Numbered from the stretch's first letter, positions 1 to 10,303 are shown. The stretch: 64,000 nt of DNA from Sphingopyxis microcysteis (GCF_012274265.1 NZ_JAANYY010000004.1:186001-250000), one strand, 5' to 3'. Program-made: numbers and translations. The notes: a model not told the origin generated them from the letters alone.

Positions 1-472
1 CCTTGCCGTCCCACGCGACCTTGTGACGCGCCGGATCCATGCTCAGCCGACCGCGGGTGATCGGCTCGGCGACGGGCTCGTCGTCCTCGGCGGCGGCATT
101 CTGGTTGAGCGCCACGCGGCGCAATATGGCGCGGATGCGCGCGATCACCAGCCGCTGGGAAAAAGGCTTGGCGATATAATCGTCGGCGCCCATCGCCAGC
201 CCCAGCGCTTCGTCGATCTCGTCGTCCTTGCTGGTCAGGAAAATGACCGGAAGCTGGCTTTTCTCGCGCAGCCGCCGCAGCAGCTCCAGCCCGTCCATGC
301 GCGGCATCTTGATGTCGAACACCGCAAGATCGGGCGGATTGTCGATCAGCGGCTTCAGCGCCGCCTCGCCGTCCGAATAGACGCGCGTCACAAAGCCTTC
401 GGCCTGCAGCGCGATCGACAGGGATTGCAGGATGTTGCGGTCGTCGTCGACCAGCGCGATGGTTGCCGTCAT
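1..472 (-). CDS. chvI: Response regulator ChvI, partial (C-terminus beyond left edge)
   Basis: OmpR-family response regulator that, with the sensor kinase ChvG, controls envelope, acid and metabolic responses in alphaproteobacteria. The minus-strand reading starts [11 protein letters not shown] and carries a complete receiver domain: acidic pocket DDD at residues 9-11, phosphoacceptor Asp in [12 protein letters not shown] (about residue 53), the Thr in FLTSKDD and the Lys in YIAKPFS. The start of the linker and winged-helix domain follows before the window ends. It is divergent from pckA, the neighbour seen beside chvI in rhizobia, which supports the name. The receiver sequence alone shows a response regulator; ChvI rather than another OmpR member is inferred from motif similarity and context. 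Confidence 0.85.
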   Translation of the reverse strand, partial: MTATIALVDDDRNILQSLSIALQAEGFVTRVYSDGEAALKPLIDNPPDLAVFDIKMPRMDGLELLRRLREKSQLPVIFLTSKDDEIDEALGLAMGADDYIAKPFSQRLVIARIRAILRRVALNQNAAAEDDEPVAEPITRGRLSMDPARHKVAWDGK

Positions 473-656
473 GCTCTTTCCGTTGGGCGGGGCCGGGTGC
501 AGAGCTAGCCTATCCGGCCTCGACCGACAACCGCGCACGGCTTGCCCGCGATTCACCCTTTAATCTTTTGACCTCGGCGCCCATCCTCGCTAACGCGACC
601 GGAATTTCGGAATCGACGACCCGTCGGCACCCCATGTTCATGCGGGCCCAATCGCT

Positions 657-688
657 TTCGCATGGCATGTTTTGCATACCTATGCGAA
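657..688. promoter_or_regulatory. Inverted repeat upstream of pckA
   Basis: TTCGCAT at 657-663 is matched by ATGCGAA at 682-688, with CATGGCATGTTTTGCATACC between. It lies in the chvI-pckA divergent region, 31 bases before the pckA start. It could be an operator or a leader hairpin. Nothing in the sequence identifies the protein that would bind it. Confidence 0.3.
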
Positions 689-718
689 GGGGCCGCGGGC
701 GAAGGAAAGGCGAGTGAA

Positions 719-2320
<1,602 letters not shown>

Positions 2321-2324
2321 TTGA

Positions 2325-2340
2325 CCCGGAAACTTCCGGG
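2325..2340 (+). terminator. pckA: Short hairpin just after pckA
   Basis: CCCGGAA (2325-2331) and TTCCGGG (2334-2340) form a perfect stem four bases after the pckA stop. There is no T-tract, so it may be only a weak terminator or an mRNA 3' stabiliser before the next gene at 2369. Confidence 0.4.
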
Positions 2341-2368
2341 TGCTCATTCACCCGGAAGGACCGGACCA

Positions 2369-2821
2369 ATGACTACCGAATATTCGCCGCGCCTGTTTGA
2401 GCGCGATTCCGACATTCGCACGATCGGCGAGGGATTGCTCGCCTGCACCCTGCCGCGCGCGGCATGGACGCACGAGGCGCATCTGGGCGCATGCCTCTGG
2501 CTGCTCAGCGAGCGCCCCGACATCGACGTCGATGCCGAGATCGCGGGAATCATCAGTCGCTTCAACGAGAGCGTCGGCGGCGTGAACGACGACACGCAGG
2601 GCTATCACGACAGCATCACGCGCGCTTATGTCGCCGGGGTCCGGTGGTTTCTGTCGGAAACGGACGCGACCGAACTGGCGGCGCGCGTCAACGCGATGCT
2701 GCTCTCCGACGTCGGTCGCCGCGACTGGCCGCTGCGCTTCTACAGCCGTGAACGGCTGTTTTCGGTGGAAGCGCGGCGGGGGTTTGTCGAGCCCGACCTT
2801 GCGCCTTTGCCTTCGAGCTGA
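2369..2821 (+). CDS. Conserved hypothetical protein
   Basis: A 150-residue soluble protein of unknown function. It has no signal peptide or membrane segment and no motif I can name. It is rich in Trp and His near residues 30-45 (AAWTHEAHLGACLWLL) and has a conserved-looking GYHDSITRAYVAGVRWFL stretch, which suggests an all-helical fold. The open frame runs from 2321, but the ATG at 2369 follows GGAAGGA at the right distance and is chosen. It lies 48 bases downstream of pckA on the same strand and could be partly cotranscribed through the weak hairpin. Coding periodicity and the ribosome site support a real gene. Confidence 0.7.
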   Translation: MTTEYSPRLFERDSDIRTIGEGLLACTLPRAAWTHEAHLGACLWLLSERPDIDVDAEIAGIISRFNESVGGVNDDTQGYHDSITRAYVAGVRWFLSETDATELAARVNAMLLSDVGRRDWPLRFYSRERLFSVEARRGFVEPDLAPLPSS

Positions 2822-2839
2822 GGGGCTTAAACAAAGATT

Positions 2840-3001
2840 TTCGCACGAAGACACAAAGACACGAAGGAGCGCCGCCCCCATTCGCCCCGAGCTTGTCGAA
2901 GGGTCGTTCTTCTTCACCGCCCGAAGAAAGAACGGCCCTTCGACAAGCTCAGGGCAAACGGGTGTTTCAGCCCCCTTCGTGTCTTTGTGTCTTCGTGCGA
3001 A
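2840..3001. repeat. Nested inverted-repeat element (one family inside another)
   Basis: Perfect 28-base outer arms at 2840-2867 and 2974-3001 (GCACGAAGACACAAAGACAC core). Between them is a second inverted repeat, GAGCTTGTCGAAGGG at 2889-2903 and CCCTTCGACAAGCTC at 2936-2950. The inner unit belongs to the same family as the elements at 41232 and 42855. The arrangement looks like one repeat inserted into another. The element fills the gap between two convergent genes. Confidence 0.85.
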
Positions 3002-3024
3002 CCAAATAGATACGACCTCTCGGC

Positions 3025-4908
3025 CTATGTCCCCTTCGCGCCCGCCACATAGGCGTCGACATTCTGCGCCAGCACGTCGAGCGGGACGTTGCCGCCCTCG
3101 ACCACGACATTGTTGAAATCGCGCAGGTCATATTTCGGCCCGAGCGCCGCCTGCGCCAGCCCGCGTTGGCGGACGATCTCGCTGTGCCCGACCTTGTAGC
3201 CGCACGCCTGCCCGGCCCAGCTGCAATAGCGATCAACCTCGCTCGCGACCTCGAGCGGGTTCGAGCCGTTTTCCTTGACGAAAAACTCGACCCCCTGTTC
3301 GCGCTTCCAGCGCTTCGCGTGCAACCCGGTGTCGACCACCAAGCGGCACGCGCGGAACGCCAGCGACTGGAGATAGCCGAGCCGCCCGACCTCGAAATCG
3401 TCATACAGCCCCAACTCGTCGGCCAGCTGCTCGGCATAGAGCGCCCACCCTTCCGAATAGGCGTTGAACGCCAGCATCGTGCGGATCAGCGGCATCTGGT
3501 TGGCATATTCGCCCTGCCACACATGCCCGGGGATCGCCTCGTGCATCGTGAGGTCGGGCAGGGAATATTTGCTGTGCAATTCGGTGGTGCGCAGGTTGAT
3601 CCAGAATTTGCCCGGAATGCTGCCGTCGATCGACCCGGCGCCGCCATAAGCGGCGGGCGCGCCGGGTTCTTCGGCGAGCGGCAGGCGCTTCACCTCGACA
3701 TTGCCCTTCATCAAGGTGCGGAAGGCGCGCGGCAGCTCGGCGCGGATCTTGCCAAGCCAGGTCTGGATATAGGCATGGATTTCGGCGCGTCCGGCGTCGT
3801 TGTCGGGGAATTTGAAACGCGGATCCTTGGCCAGTGCGTTCATCCGGTCGCCGACCGAGCCTTGCGTATAGCCGAGCTTCCTCAAAATCGGATCCATCCG
3901 GCCATGAAGCTCGGCCAGCTCGTCGCGGCCCATCTGATGCACCTCGTCGGGCGTCATTCGCGTCGTGGTGCTGGCGCGCAGCCCCCACGCATACCATTCG
4001 TCGCCGCCCGGCCGCGCCCACATCCCGGCGTCCATCGTCGCCTTGCTTCGCTGCGCCTTCAGTTCGGCGAGCTGGCGTTCGAGCGCTGGGACGACGGCGC
4101 CCCGCGTGATCGTCTCGGCGCGCGGACCCCAATTGCCGGCGATGTTACCCTCGCGCGTGCGCTTTGCGAGGCTCTCGACCAGGCTGCCGCCCTCGCGGGC
4201 ATCGACCAAGCTCGCCTCCATCTGCTTCACCGCCTTGTCGATCAGGAAAGCGGGGGCAATCATTCCTTGGCCACCCGCCACCTTCAGCCGCTCGGTCTCG
4301 CCGTCGAGCACCTTGGGATAGGCATTGAGGCGCGCCAGATAGGCTTCGGCGTCGGCGGCATTCTTGACCGGATGGTCGCTGTCGAGGAATTTCGGAATGT
4401 CCAGATAGGCGCCGACATTCTGGATCACCACATAGGGGGTGTTGCGCCAGCCGCCGACCGCGACGTCGCCATAGGGCAGGGCAAAACCGTCGAGCGCCAC
4501 GCCATAGGCGCTTTCGACCACCGCGAGGCTGGTGCGCGTCTTGTGGTCGAGGCCAGTCTTGTCGAACGCGCGGACGCGCGCGACATCGGCCTTCAGAGTA
4601 TCGGCGACCGCTTGCTGGCCCGACGCCGAACGGTCGGAAAGCTTGCCACGTTCGGCGGCGCGCGCGCCGGTGTCGATGCCCAGCGAAGTCGCGCCTTCGG
4701 GGGAGAGCGCGAGGAGATTGTCGGCGATCGAGGACAGCAGACGGTTCGCCATTTCGGTCGGGGTGTCCACGCCCGCCGGAATTCCCGGTGTGATTTCATC
4801 GGCGCGAAGTTCATGGGCGCAGCCAGATAGGGCAATCGCCGCACCGCTAGCGCCGAGCGCGGCGAGCGTTTGGCGGCGGCTGAGCGGGGTGGAAAGATTG
4901 TCGTTCAC
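3025..4908 (-). CDS. DUF885 family lipoprotein, putative zinc-dependent peptidase
   Basis: A 627-residue DUF885 protein, a family of predicted metal-dependent peptidases in the periplasm or outer membrane. The N-terminus has twin arginines (SRRQTLAALG), a hydrophobic stretch and a lipobox LSGC, so Tat export followed by lipidation is likely. The DUF885 hallmark HEAIPGH lies near residues 455-461 and supplies the presumed zinc-binding histidines and catalytic Glu. Length is typical of the family. It is monocistronic, bounded by repeat elements on both sides. Substrate is unknown; peptidase activity is inferred from the metal motif. Confidence 0.88.
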   Translation of the reverse strand: MNDNLSTPLSRRQTLAALGASGAAIALSGCAHELRADEITPGIPAGVDTPTEMANRLLSSIADNLLALSPEGATSLGIDTGARAAERGKLSDRSASGQQAVADTLKADVARVRAFDKTGLDHKTRTSLAVVESAYGVALDGFALPYGDVAVGGWRNTPYVVIQNVGAYLDIPKFLDSDHPVKNAADAEAYLARLNAYPKVLDGETERLKVAGGQGMIAPAFLIDKAVKQMEASLVDAREGGSLVESLAKRTREGNIAGNWGPRAETITRGAVVPALERQLAELKAQRSKATMDAGMWARPGGDEWYAWGLRASTTTRMTPDEVHQMGRDELAELHGRMDPILRKLGYTQGSVGDRMNALAKDPRFKFPDNDAGRAEIHAYIQTWLGKIRAELPRAFRTLMKGNVEVKRLPLAEEPGAPAAYGGAGSIDGSIPGKFWINLRTTELHSKYSLPDLTMHEAIPGHVWQGEYANQMPLIRTMLAFNAYSEGWALYAEQLADELGLYDDFEVGRLGYLQSLAFRACRLVVDTGLHAKRWKREQGVEFFVKENGSNPLEVASEVDRYCSWAGQACGYKVGHSEIVRQRGLAQAALGPKYDLRDFNNVVVEGGNVPLDVLAQNVDAYVAGAKGT

Positions 4909-4983
4909 GCTGCGGCTCCCTTACGATCTTGTTTCTGTTGAAACCTGTCTAGGCGGCGGGCGGCGCGGGTCAATGGGAACCAT

Positions 4984-5108
4984 ATCCTCCCTGTGGCGAA
5001 GCCATGGGGAGGGGGGCATCCGAAGGATGGTGGAGGGGCGCGACGTCGCGGCCCCTCCGTCAGCCCTGCGGGCTGCCACCTCCCCATCGCTGCGCGACAG
5101 GGAAGATT
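4984..5108. repeat. Inverted-repeat element, CCTCCCTGT/ACAGGGA family
   Basis: Begins ATCCTCCCTGTGGCGAAGCC and ends with a matching GCTGCGCGACAGGGAAGAT. Imperfect internal arms include GGTGGAGGGGC and GCCCCTCC. The same architecture recurs at 51774, 52915 (half only) and 55062. It fills the gap between the DUF885 and DUF3597 genes. Confidence 0.8.
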
Positions 5109-5113
5109 CAAGG

Positions 5114-5515
5114 TCAGTCGGTCAGATCGGCGGGCACCTTGCCGCCGTTCGCGGCGAGTTCGCGCATCACCGCCTTGTGCAGCCAGATGTTCATTTCGGC
5201 GCTGCCGTCGAGGGCGCCGGTATAGCCAAGCTCGGTCGCGAGCTCCTTGCGGTTGGCAAGGCTCGAATCGATGCCGAGCAATTTCATCAGGTCGACGATC
5301 GAGGTGCGCCAGTTGAGGTCCTTGCCCGCCGCCTCGGCGGTCAGGATCGCGTCGACGTCGACCTCGGCGGGCGGCGCCGCGGCGGCGGCGGCCATCGCGC
5401 TGGTCGCGGCGTCGAGCGCGGTGCCGACCGGGTTCGGCGCGGCCGGTGCTGCGGGCTCGGCGGCAACCGCCTTCTTGCCGAAAATCGCGTCCTTGATGCT
5501 GCTGAAAATGCCCAT
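5114..5515 (-). CDS. DUF3597 domain protein
   Basis: A 133-residue cytosolic protein of unknown function. It begins MGIFSSIKDAIFGK, continues through an Ala/Pro-rich linker (residues 18-50) and ends in a compact domain with LNWRTSIVDLMKLLGIDS and a NIWLHKAVMRELAANGG tail, which matches my memory of the DUF3597 family. Such proteins are often compared with LysM-adjacent envelope proteins, but no function is established that I can cite. The start at 5515 is chosen over the frame opening at 5605 because the family begins MGIF. Divergent from the DUF937 gene at 5692. Confidence 0.85.
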   Translation of the reverse strand: MGIFSSIKDAIFGKKAVAAEPAAPAAPNPVGTALDAATSAMAAAAAAPPAEVDVDAILTAEAAGKDLNWRTSIVDLMKLLGIDSSLANRKELATELGYTGALDGSAEMNIWLHKAVMRELAANGGKVPADLTD

Positions 5516-5691
5516 GATTTCACTCCCACTTTGACGCGGCCCAGCCCGGAACGGGCGAGTCGGATGGCCACAGGCTAGGACTATGCATTTGAAAATGACA
5601 GCCAAATGAACGACTCGTGCTTCGCCCGCGCGCTGGTATAGTCGTGCCCGTGGGCGCGATCCGACCGGCGCCGGAGTGGGAGGATAAAGAC

Positions 5692-6294
5692 ATGAACCTG
5701 ACCGACATTTTGGCGCAGGCTGGCGGCATCGAATCGATGGCGAAAGATCTGGGCATTCCGCCGGCCATGGCGAAGCAGGGCGCCGAGGCGCTGCTCCCCG
5801 CGATTTTGGGCGGGTTCAAGAAACAGGCGCAATCGGGCGGGATCGAGGGGCTCGGCGGCTTGCTGGGGCAACTCGGCGGCGGCGGGTTGCTCGATTCGGT
5901 GCTGGGGTCGCAGCCGACCCCGATCGCGCCGGGCAACGAGGTGCTCGGGCAGATCTTCGGATCAAAGGACGTCAGTCGCACCGTCGCCGGACAGGCGGCG
6001 GCGCAGACCGGGCTTGATTCGGGGCTGCTCAAAAAGATGCTGCCGATCCTGGCGATGATGGTCGCGGGCTATATGGCGAAGCAGGGCGGTCAGTCCGGCG
6101 CAAGCGGTGGGCTTTCCGGCGGTCTCGGCGGGATGCTCGGCAATGTGTTGGGCGGCGCGCTGGGTGGCGGCACCGCGCCGTCGGCTGGCGGCCAAGGGGG
6201 CGGTTTGGGCGGGCTCGGCAAGATGCTCGACATGGACGGCGACGGCAATCCGCTCGACGACATCATGGGCATGGTGAACAAGATGCGCGGGTAA
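5692..6294 (+). CDS. DUF937 (YidB-like) protein
   Basis: A 200-residue Gly-rich protein. The N-terminal part (residues 1-50, DILAQAGGIESMAKDLGIP) matches the DUF937/YidB pattern of a helical domain. The C-terminal half is low-complexity Gly/Leu (GGLSGGLGGMLGNVLGG) and ends in an acidic DMDGDGNPLDDIMG stretch that resembles an EF-hand-like DxDxD loop. GGAGGA precedes the ATG at 5692, deciding the start over 5617. There is no signal peptide. Function is unknown. Confidence 0.82.
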   Translation: MNLTDILAQAGGIESMAKDLGIPPAMAKQGAEALLPAILGGFKKQAQSGGIEGLGGLLGQLGGGGLLDSVLGSQPTPIAPGNEVLGQIFGSKDVSRTVAGQAAAQTGLDSGLLKKMLPILAMMVAGYMAKQGGQSGASGGLSGGLGGMLGNVLGGALGGGTAPSAGGQGGGLGGLGKMLDMDGDGNPLDDIMGMVNKMRG

Positions 6295-6302
6295 GGGGGA
6301 GC

Positions 6303-6380
6303 GTCTCCCCCGCGAAGGCGGGGGCCGCCAGCCACCTCGCGCAACGCCGCTAGCGGCCCCCGCCTTCGCGGGGGGCGACG
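6303..6380. repeat. Inverted-repeat element, CCCCCGCGAAGGCGGGGG family
   Basis: The left arm is CCCCCGCGAAGGCGGGGGCC and the right arm is its complement beside GGGGCGACGG. Each arm is itself a hairpin, so the element has a REP-doublet layout. It separates two convergent genes. Relatives lie at 15479, 35268, 36551 and 47672. Confidence 0.88.
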
Positions 6381-6384
6381 GTTT

Positions 6385-6981
6385 TCAAGCCGCCATCAGC
6401 CGCAGTTCCTCACGGAAATCTTCGTCCACCCCGATGCGGCTTCGCATCGGGGTGACAAGGCCGTCGACATCGCCGTCGCCCTCTTCGAACAGCGCGCAGG
6501 CTGCATCGCCGCCGCGCGCGAGGCTGTAACGCTGCGCGACCTTGCCGGTCGGGCGAAAGCCCAACTTGCGCAGCACCGCGCCCGATGCCGGATTGTCGAG
6601 GAAATGGCCCGCGGTCAGCTTGGGCAGATGCATCGCGCGCGCAATGCCCATCAGCTGGCGCCCGGCCTCGGTGGCAAAGCCGAGCCCCCAATAGGGGCGC
6701 GCGATCCAATAGCCCATTTCGAGCCTGCCGTCGGGGTCGGGCGAAATGCCGCAGCCGCCGACAAGGCGCGGGGCGCCGCCGGTGCGGGCGAAAATCAGGA
6801 ACCGCGGCTGGGCGGGGTCGATCGGCTTGCTCAGAAACTCGCGCGCCTCGCTTTCGCCATAGGGCCAGGGCGCGGTCGCGAGATTGCGGACCACGGCTTC
6901 TTCGCCGATCGCCCGGGCCAGTGCCGGGGCGTCTTCTTGCCAGCCGGGCCGCAGCAACAGTCTTTCGGTACGCGCGAACAT
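6385..6981 (-). CDS. GNAT family N-acetyltransferase
   Basis: A 198-residue RimJ/RimL-type GNAT, predicted to move an acetyl group from acetyl-CoA to an amine of an unknown substrate. Recognisable parts are the N-terminal TERLLLRPG strand, the central MGYWIARPYWGLGFATEAG acetyl-CoA loop (variant of QxxGxG/A) and DNPASGAVLRKLGF near the C-terminal side. The open frame extends to 7104, but the added residues are basic and unlike the family, so MFARTERL at 6981 is taken as the start. It is the last gene leftward of rpmA and is separated from it by a terminator. Confidence 0.85.
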   Translation of the reverse strand: MFARTERLLLRPGWQEDAPALARAIGEEAVVRNLATAPWPYGESEAREFLSKPIDPAQPRFLIFARTGGAPRLVGGCGISPDPDGRLEMGYWIARPYWGLGFATEAGRQLMGIARAMHLPKLTAGHFLDNPASGAVLRKLGFRPTGKVAQRYSLARGGDAACALFEEGDGDVDGLVTPMRSRIGVDEDFREELRLMAA

Positions 6982-7105
6982 GCTTTTCACTCCCAATTGC
7001 CGCCGCCTTGGCGCCCGATGGTGACGCTTTGACGACAGTCGATGTGGAGGGAGATGGATGGCCCGATTTTCGCGCCCGTCCGCCAAGTCGCGGACAATGG
7101 GCAAG

Positions 7106-7138
7106 AAAAAAGGGAGTCCGGGGGTGACCCGTCTCCCT
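7106..7138 (-). terminator. rpmA: Rho-independent terminator of rplU-rpmA
   Basis: Read on the minus strand, AGGGAG pairs with CTCCCT around a GC-rich loop and is followed by a run of six T. It sits about 80 bases past the rpmA stop. Confidence 0.8.
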
Positions 7139-7220
7139 CTTTTCGAACTTTGTTTCCGCTTGCTGGCGGAAAGGACCGTTCCGGGTCATCCCTTGGTGGG
7201 CGACCCGTGCGGATCGTCCT

Positions 7221-7490
7221 TTATTCGGCGGCTTCCGCCATGGCGTCGACCGACACATATTTGCGGCCAAGCTTGCCATCGTGGAATCGGACCTGGCCGT
7301 CGGCGGTTGCGAACAGCGTGTGGTCCTTGCCCATGCCGACGTTGACACCCGGGTAAACCTTGGTGCCGCGCTGGCGCACGATAATGTTGCCGCCGATCAC
7401 TTCCTGACCGCCGAACTTCTTCACGCCAAGGCGACGGCCGGCTGAGTCGCGACCGTTGCGCGATGAACCGCCTGCTTTCTTATGTGCCAT
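7221..7490 (-). CDS. rpmA: 50S ribosomal protein L27
   Basis: Component of the large ribosomal subunit near the peptidyl-transferase centre. The 89-residue product begins [20 protein letters not shown], the unprocessed bacterial L27 N-terminus without the Firmicute leader, and carries the conserved [10 protein letters not shown] and GKDHTLFA stretches. It lies 49 bases downstream of rplU in the near-universal rplU-rpmA operon and ahead of an intrinsic terminator. Confidence 0.98.
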   Translation of the reverse strand: MAHKKAGGSSRNGRDSAGRRLGVKKFGGQEVIGGNIIVRQRGTKVYPGVNVGMGKDHTLFATADGQVRFHDGKLGRKYVSVDAMAEAAE

Positions 7491-7539
7491 GACTGATGCT
7501 CCTTAATTCGTTTGGAGGGGCCGAGCCGCGTTGCCGCGC

Positions 7540-8016
7540 TCAGGCGTCCTTCTTGGGGGCTGCCTTCTTGGCAGCGGGCTTCTTTTCGGCGGTCTCGGCC
7601 TTGGGCGCGGCGGCCTTCTTCGGCGCAGCAGCCTTCTTTTCGGCGGCCGGAGCGGCAGCGGCTTCGGGGGCCGTTTCGGCCTTCGGCGCAGCTTCCTTCT
7701 TCGGCGCAGCCTTCTTGGCTTCGCCGACGGCCAGGATGCGCAGCAGCGTCAGCGACTGACGGTGACCATTGCGGCGGCGGTAGTTGTGCCGACGGCGCTT
7801 CTTGAACACGATGACCTTTTCGCCGCGCGTCTGGGCGATGATCTCGGCCGAAACGGTCAGACCCTTCGCGTCCTTCACTTCGCCGCCGTCGCCGGCCAGC
7901 AGGACGTCGCCCAGCGACACGGTGTCGCCAGCTTCGCCGTCGATCTTTTCAACGGCGATCTTGTCTCCGGCGGCAACGCGATACTGCTTTCCGCCCGTGC
8001 GCACGATTGCGAACAT
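7540..8016 (-). CDS. rplU: 50S ribosomal protein L21 with long Ala/Lys/Pro-rich tail
   Basis: Binds 23S rRNA in the large subunit. The first 100 residues are canonical L21: [22 protein letters not shown], and the C-terminal signature [16 protein letters not shown]. After about residue 108 comes a low-complexity tail of about 55 residues made of AAPKK/APKAE units. Bacterial L21 is usually about 100 residues, so this is a lineage-specific extension, likely disordered. The start at 8016 (MFAIV) is chosen over 8034. First gene of the rplU-rpmA operon. Confidence 0.97.
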   Translation of the reverse strand: MFAIVRTGGKQYRVAAGDKIAVEKIDGEAGDTVSLGDVLLAGDGGEVKDAKGLTVSAEIIAQTRGEKVIVFKKRRRHNYRRRNGHRQSLTLLRILAVGEAKKAAPKKEAAPKAETAPEAAAAPAAEKKAAAPKKAAAPKAETAEKKPAAKKAAPKKDA

Positions 8017-8245
8017 GGTCTTCCATCCAATCAAAAAACTAAATCACCCGCGCACCAATCACCCACCAAGGCAGGCGATTTTTCCGGCATGCGGGAAAGT
8101 CAGCGCCACTAGCGATCCAGGCCCAAGCTGTCAACCGCCAAATTCCGTGCTTTTCGTGCAAAAAGCGGGTCGGTTGGCGAATGGCGGGATGCGCCCCCGA
8201 TTCGGTGCTTGCCGCCTTGCGCCCGCACCCATATCAGAGGCGGCG

Positions 8246-8767
8246 ATGACGCGCACCCTTCTTGCCCTGTCGCTGGCGCTCGCCATGTCCCTGCCGCTTT
8301 CGGCCTGTGCGGCGGCACAGAACGCGGGCGCGCCCTCGCTTGCCAAACGCGCGGTCGAGGGGCGATTCGATGTCGCGCCGCCCGCGGTTATCGTGGCGCC
8401 GCCGGGGCCGCTTCCCGCCGATCTCGACGGACGGCTCGCGCGCTGGGAATCGGATGCAACCGCTGCGCAGCAGGCCTTTGCCGCCGAGCGCAATGTGACC
8501 GCGCCGCTGGTATCCGCCGCGGCGGGAGCGCCGGTTGCCAGCGAGCGCTGGGTCGTCGCGCAGCAGGCGATTTCGCGCCTCACCGCCACGCGCGCCCCGC
8601 TCACCGCCGCGCTCGCCGACATCGACCGGCTTTATCTTGAGCGCAGCGTCGACGAAGCGGTCGACGGCTTGCCCGAAATCTATGCGCTGCGCGATCGGCT
8701 GGCCGACTTGGTGGCGGCGCAGGATGCGGTTCTGGAAGCGCTCAGCCGCGAGCTGCCCGGGCAATAA
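8246..8767 (+). CDS. Putative small lipoprotein
   Basis: A 173-residue exported protein of unknown function. It has an N-terminal signal with a lipobox, LSAC with Cys at residue 21. The mature part is Ala-rich and predicted helical, with possible coiled-coil heptads in RLARWESDATAAQQAFAAE and in the C-terminal LRDRLADLVAAQDAVLEAL. The frame is open from 7784, but the ATG at 8246 gives the signal peptide and follows GAGG. Its last 26 bases overlap the end of the convergent mocA-like gene. Confidence 0.75.
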   Translation: MTRTLLALSLALAMSLPLSACAAAQNAGAPSLAKRAVEGRFDVAPPAVIVAPPGPLPADLDGRLARWESDATAAQQAFAAERNVTAPLVSAAAGAPVASERWVVAQQAISRLTATRAPLTAALADIDRLYLERSVDEAVDGLPEIYALRDRLADLVAAQDAVLEALSRELPGQ

Positions 8768-9389
8768 GCCCGAAATCGGTGCGCGCGATTTCCCGGCGCG
8801 ACCGACGCTCGATCAGCATGGCCTCAGCCTGCGCCAGATCCTCCGGGCTATCGACATCGTGCAGGTCCGTGTCGCCGGTGATCGCGCGCAGCGTCGGCTG
8901 CGCGGCGAGCAATGCCGCAGCGCCGACATCCGCGCCGCCGCCGGTCAGCGCCGCGAACAGCGCGCGCGGCAGGCGGGCGGGAACGCCCAGCGTGCCGCCG
9001 GGGTACAGCGTCGCCACCGGTCGGTCGGGCTGCCCTGCCGCGGCAATGGTGCGAACATGGGCTGCGGTGATCAGCGGCATGTCGGCCAGGAAAATCGCGG
9101 CAGCGTCATGCGCCGCATCCTCGGCGTGGCCGATCGCGCGCGCCAGCGACGTCGACAGTCCGCGCTCGGCGTCGGCGTTGATCGCGAGTGTCCAGCCGCT
9201 GCGCTCTGCCTCGAGCGCAAAGCGCGGGGTCGATGGCGGCACGATGATTGTGCCGGGCGCGAGGCCCGCGGCTTCGATCGCGGCGATGATCCAGGCTCCG
9301 AGCGGTCGCGCTGCGCACATCGCATCCAGCTTGGGCGCACCAAATCGCGTGCTTTGCCCGGCCGCGAGCACATAGATGCCGACGCTCAT
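8742..9389 (-). CDS. MocA/MobA-like molybdenum cofactor nucleotidyltransferase
   Basis: A 215-residue NTP-transferase fold protein. It shows the signature of CTP or GTP transfer to molybdopterin: VLAAGQSTRFGAPKLDA at the N-terminus (LAAGxSxRxGxxK), FLADMPLIT for the metal-binding Asp, and a C-terminal DVDSPEDLAQAE. MocA-type enzymes make the cytosine dinucleotide cofactor for xanthine-oxidase-family hydroxylases. The ATG overlaps the stop of xdhC by four bases, so the two are translationally coupled, which fits a role in hydroxylase maturation. MocA over MobA is inferred from the xdhC partner. Confidence 0.82.
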   Translation of the reverse strand: MSVGIYVLAAGQSTRFGAPKLDAMCAARPLGAWIIAAIEAAGLAPGTIIVPPSTPRFALEAERSGWTLAINADAERGLSTSLARAIGHAEDAAHDAAAIFLADMPLITAAHVRTIAAAGQPDRPVATLYPGGTLGVPARLPRALFAALTGGGADVGAAALLAAQPTLRAITGDTDLHDVDSPEDLAQAEAMLIERRSRREIARTDFGLIARAARG

Positions 9390-10303
9390 TGGCCGGGCTC
9401 CAGCGCGGCATAACGAAAGATGATGTCCGACAGGGCGGACAACGCCAGCGTGGCGGGTTGCCGCGCCTGCGGGAAAATCCCGACCGGGCTGGTGATGCGC
9501 GCGCGGTCTGCGGGCGAGACGCCGCCGTCGGCCAGCATTTCCAGCCGCCGTTGCCGCGCGACCGCGCCGCCTTGCGCGCCGATGTAAAAGGCGTCGCTGC
9601 CCAGCGCCCAGCGCAGCAGCTCGCGCTCCCATTCATGGTCGTGGAACAACAGGATCACCGCGGTCCACGCATCGGGCGCGGGAAGGTCGGGAGCGCGGCC
9701 CAGCGCGATCTCCGCGCTATCGGGGCCATAGCTGCGGATATCCACCCCGGCGGGATGGGCGAGATGCGTCAGTGCTTCGCTTTCGGGGCCGCTTCCCAAG
9801 GCGATGATGGTGAGGTCGGGAAGGAAGTGCCGGTGCCGCAGCAGCCCGCGATCGCATCCATCGGGCAGCGGCAGCGCGAGCGTGGCTGGGCGTCGTTCGG
9901 ACAGGTCGCGCGCCACCCGGGCGATCGCCTCCCGGTCCGGCGCCGGGTCGATCAGGATATGGATGGCGCTACCGCACGGCAGGCGAAAATCGATCTGTTC
10001 GGAGCCGCGGCCATAGAGCCGCACGACCGGCGCGTCGATCCGCGCGACCTCGGCGACCAGCTGCGTTTCCAAACAGCCGTCGGCCAGCGATCCGACCACC
10101 GTGCCGTCGCGGCGAATCGCCAGCTGTGCGCCGAGCTGGCGCGAGAAGCTGCCCTCGATACCGACGATCGTACACAGCGCGCCGCCGCCTTCGGCGACGG
10201 CATGAAGCGCAGCATTGTCGGAGAAATTGCGCGCGGCGAACGCGGTGGTCGCTGCCGCGTCGGCCGCCTCTTGCGCGCTGGAATGGCGATTCGCACTCTT
10301 CAT
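9386..10303 (-). CDS. XdhC family molybdenum hydroxylase maturation protein
   Basis: A 305-residue XdhC/CoxI-type protein. Such proteins bind sulfurated molybdenum cofactor and insert it into xanthine dehydrogenase or related hydroxylases. The N-terminal XdhC domain shows GALCTIVGIEGSFSR and GTVVGSLADGCLE with its conserved Cys. The C-terminal Rossmann-like part has TIIALGSGPESEAL and ends in the typical YIGAQGG and GIFPQARQPATLALS stretches. ATG 10303 (MKSANRH) is used, though the frame continues to 10339. No molybdenum hydroxylase genes lie nearby in this window. Confidence 0.88.
   Translation of the reverse strand: MKSANRHSSAQEAADAAATTAFAARNFSDNAALHAVAEGGGALCTIVGIEGSFSRQLGAQLAIRRDGTVVGSLADGCLETQLVAEVARIDAPVVRLYGRGSEQIDFRLPCGSAIHILIDPAPDREAIARVARDLSERRPATLALPLPDGCDRGLLRHRHFLPDLTIIALGSGPESEALTHLAHPAGVDIRSYGPDSAEIALGRAPDLPAPDAWTAVILLFHDHEWERELLRWALGSDAFYIGAQGGAVARQRRLEMLADGGVSPADRARITSPVGIFPQARQPATLALSALSDIIFRYAALEPGQ

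Noticed and set aside
3166..4830. 554-residue plus-strand frame opposite the DUF885 gene
   Set aside because: Composition is His/Arg/Gln-rich antisense coding with no recognisable family; the minus-strand gene explains the region.
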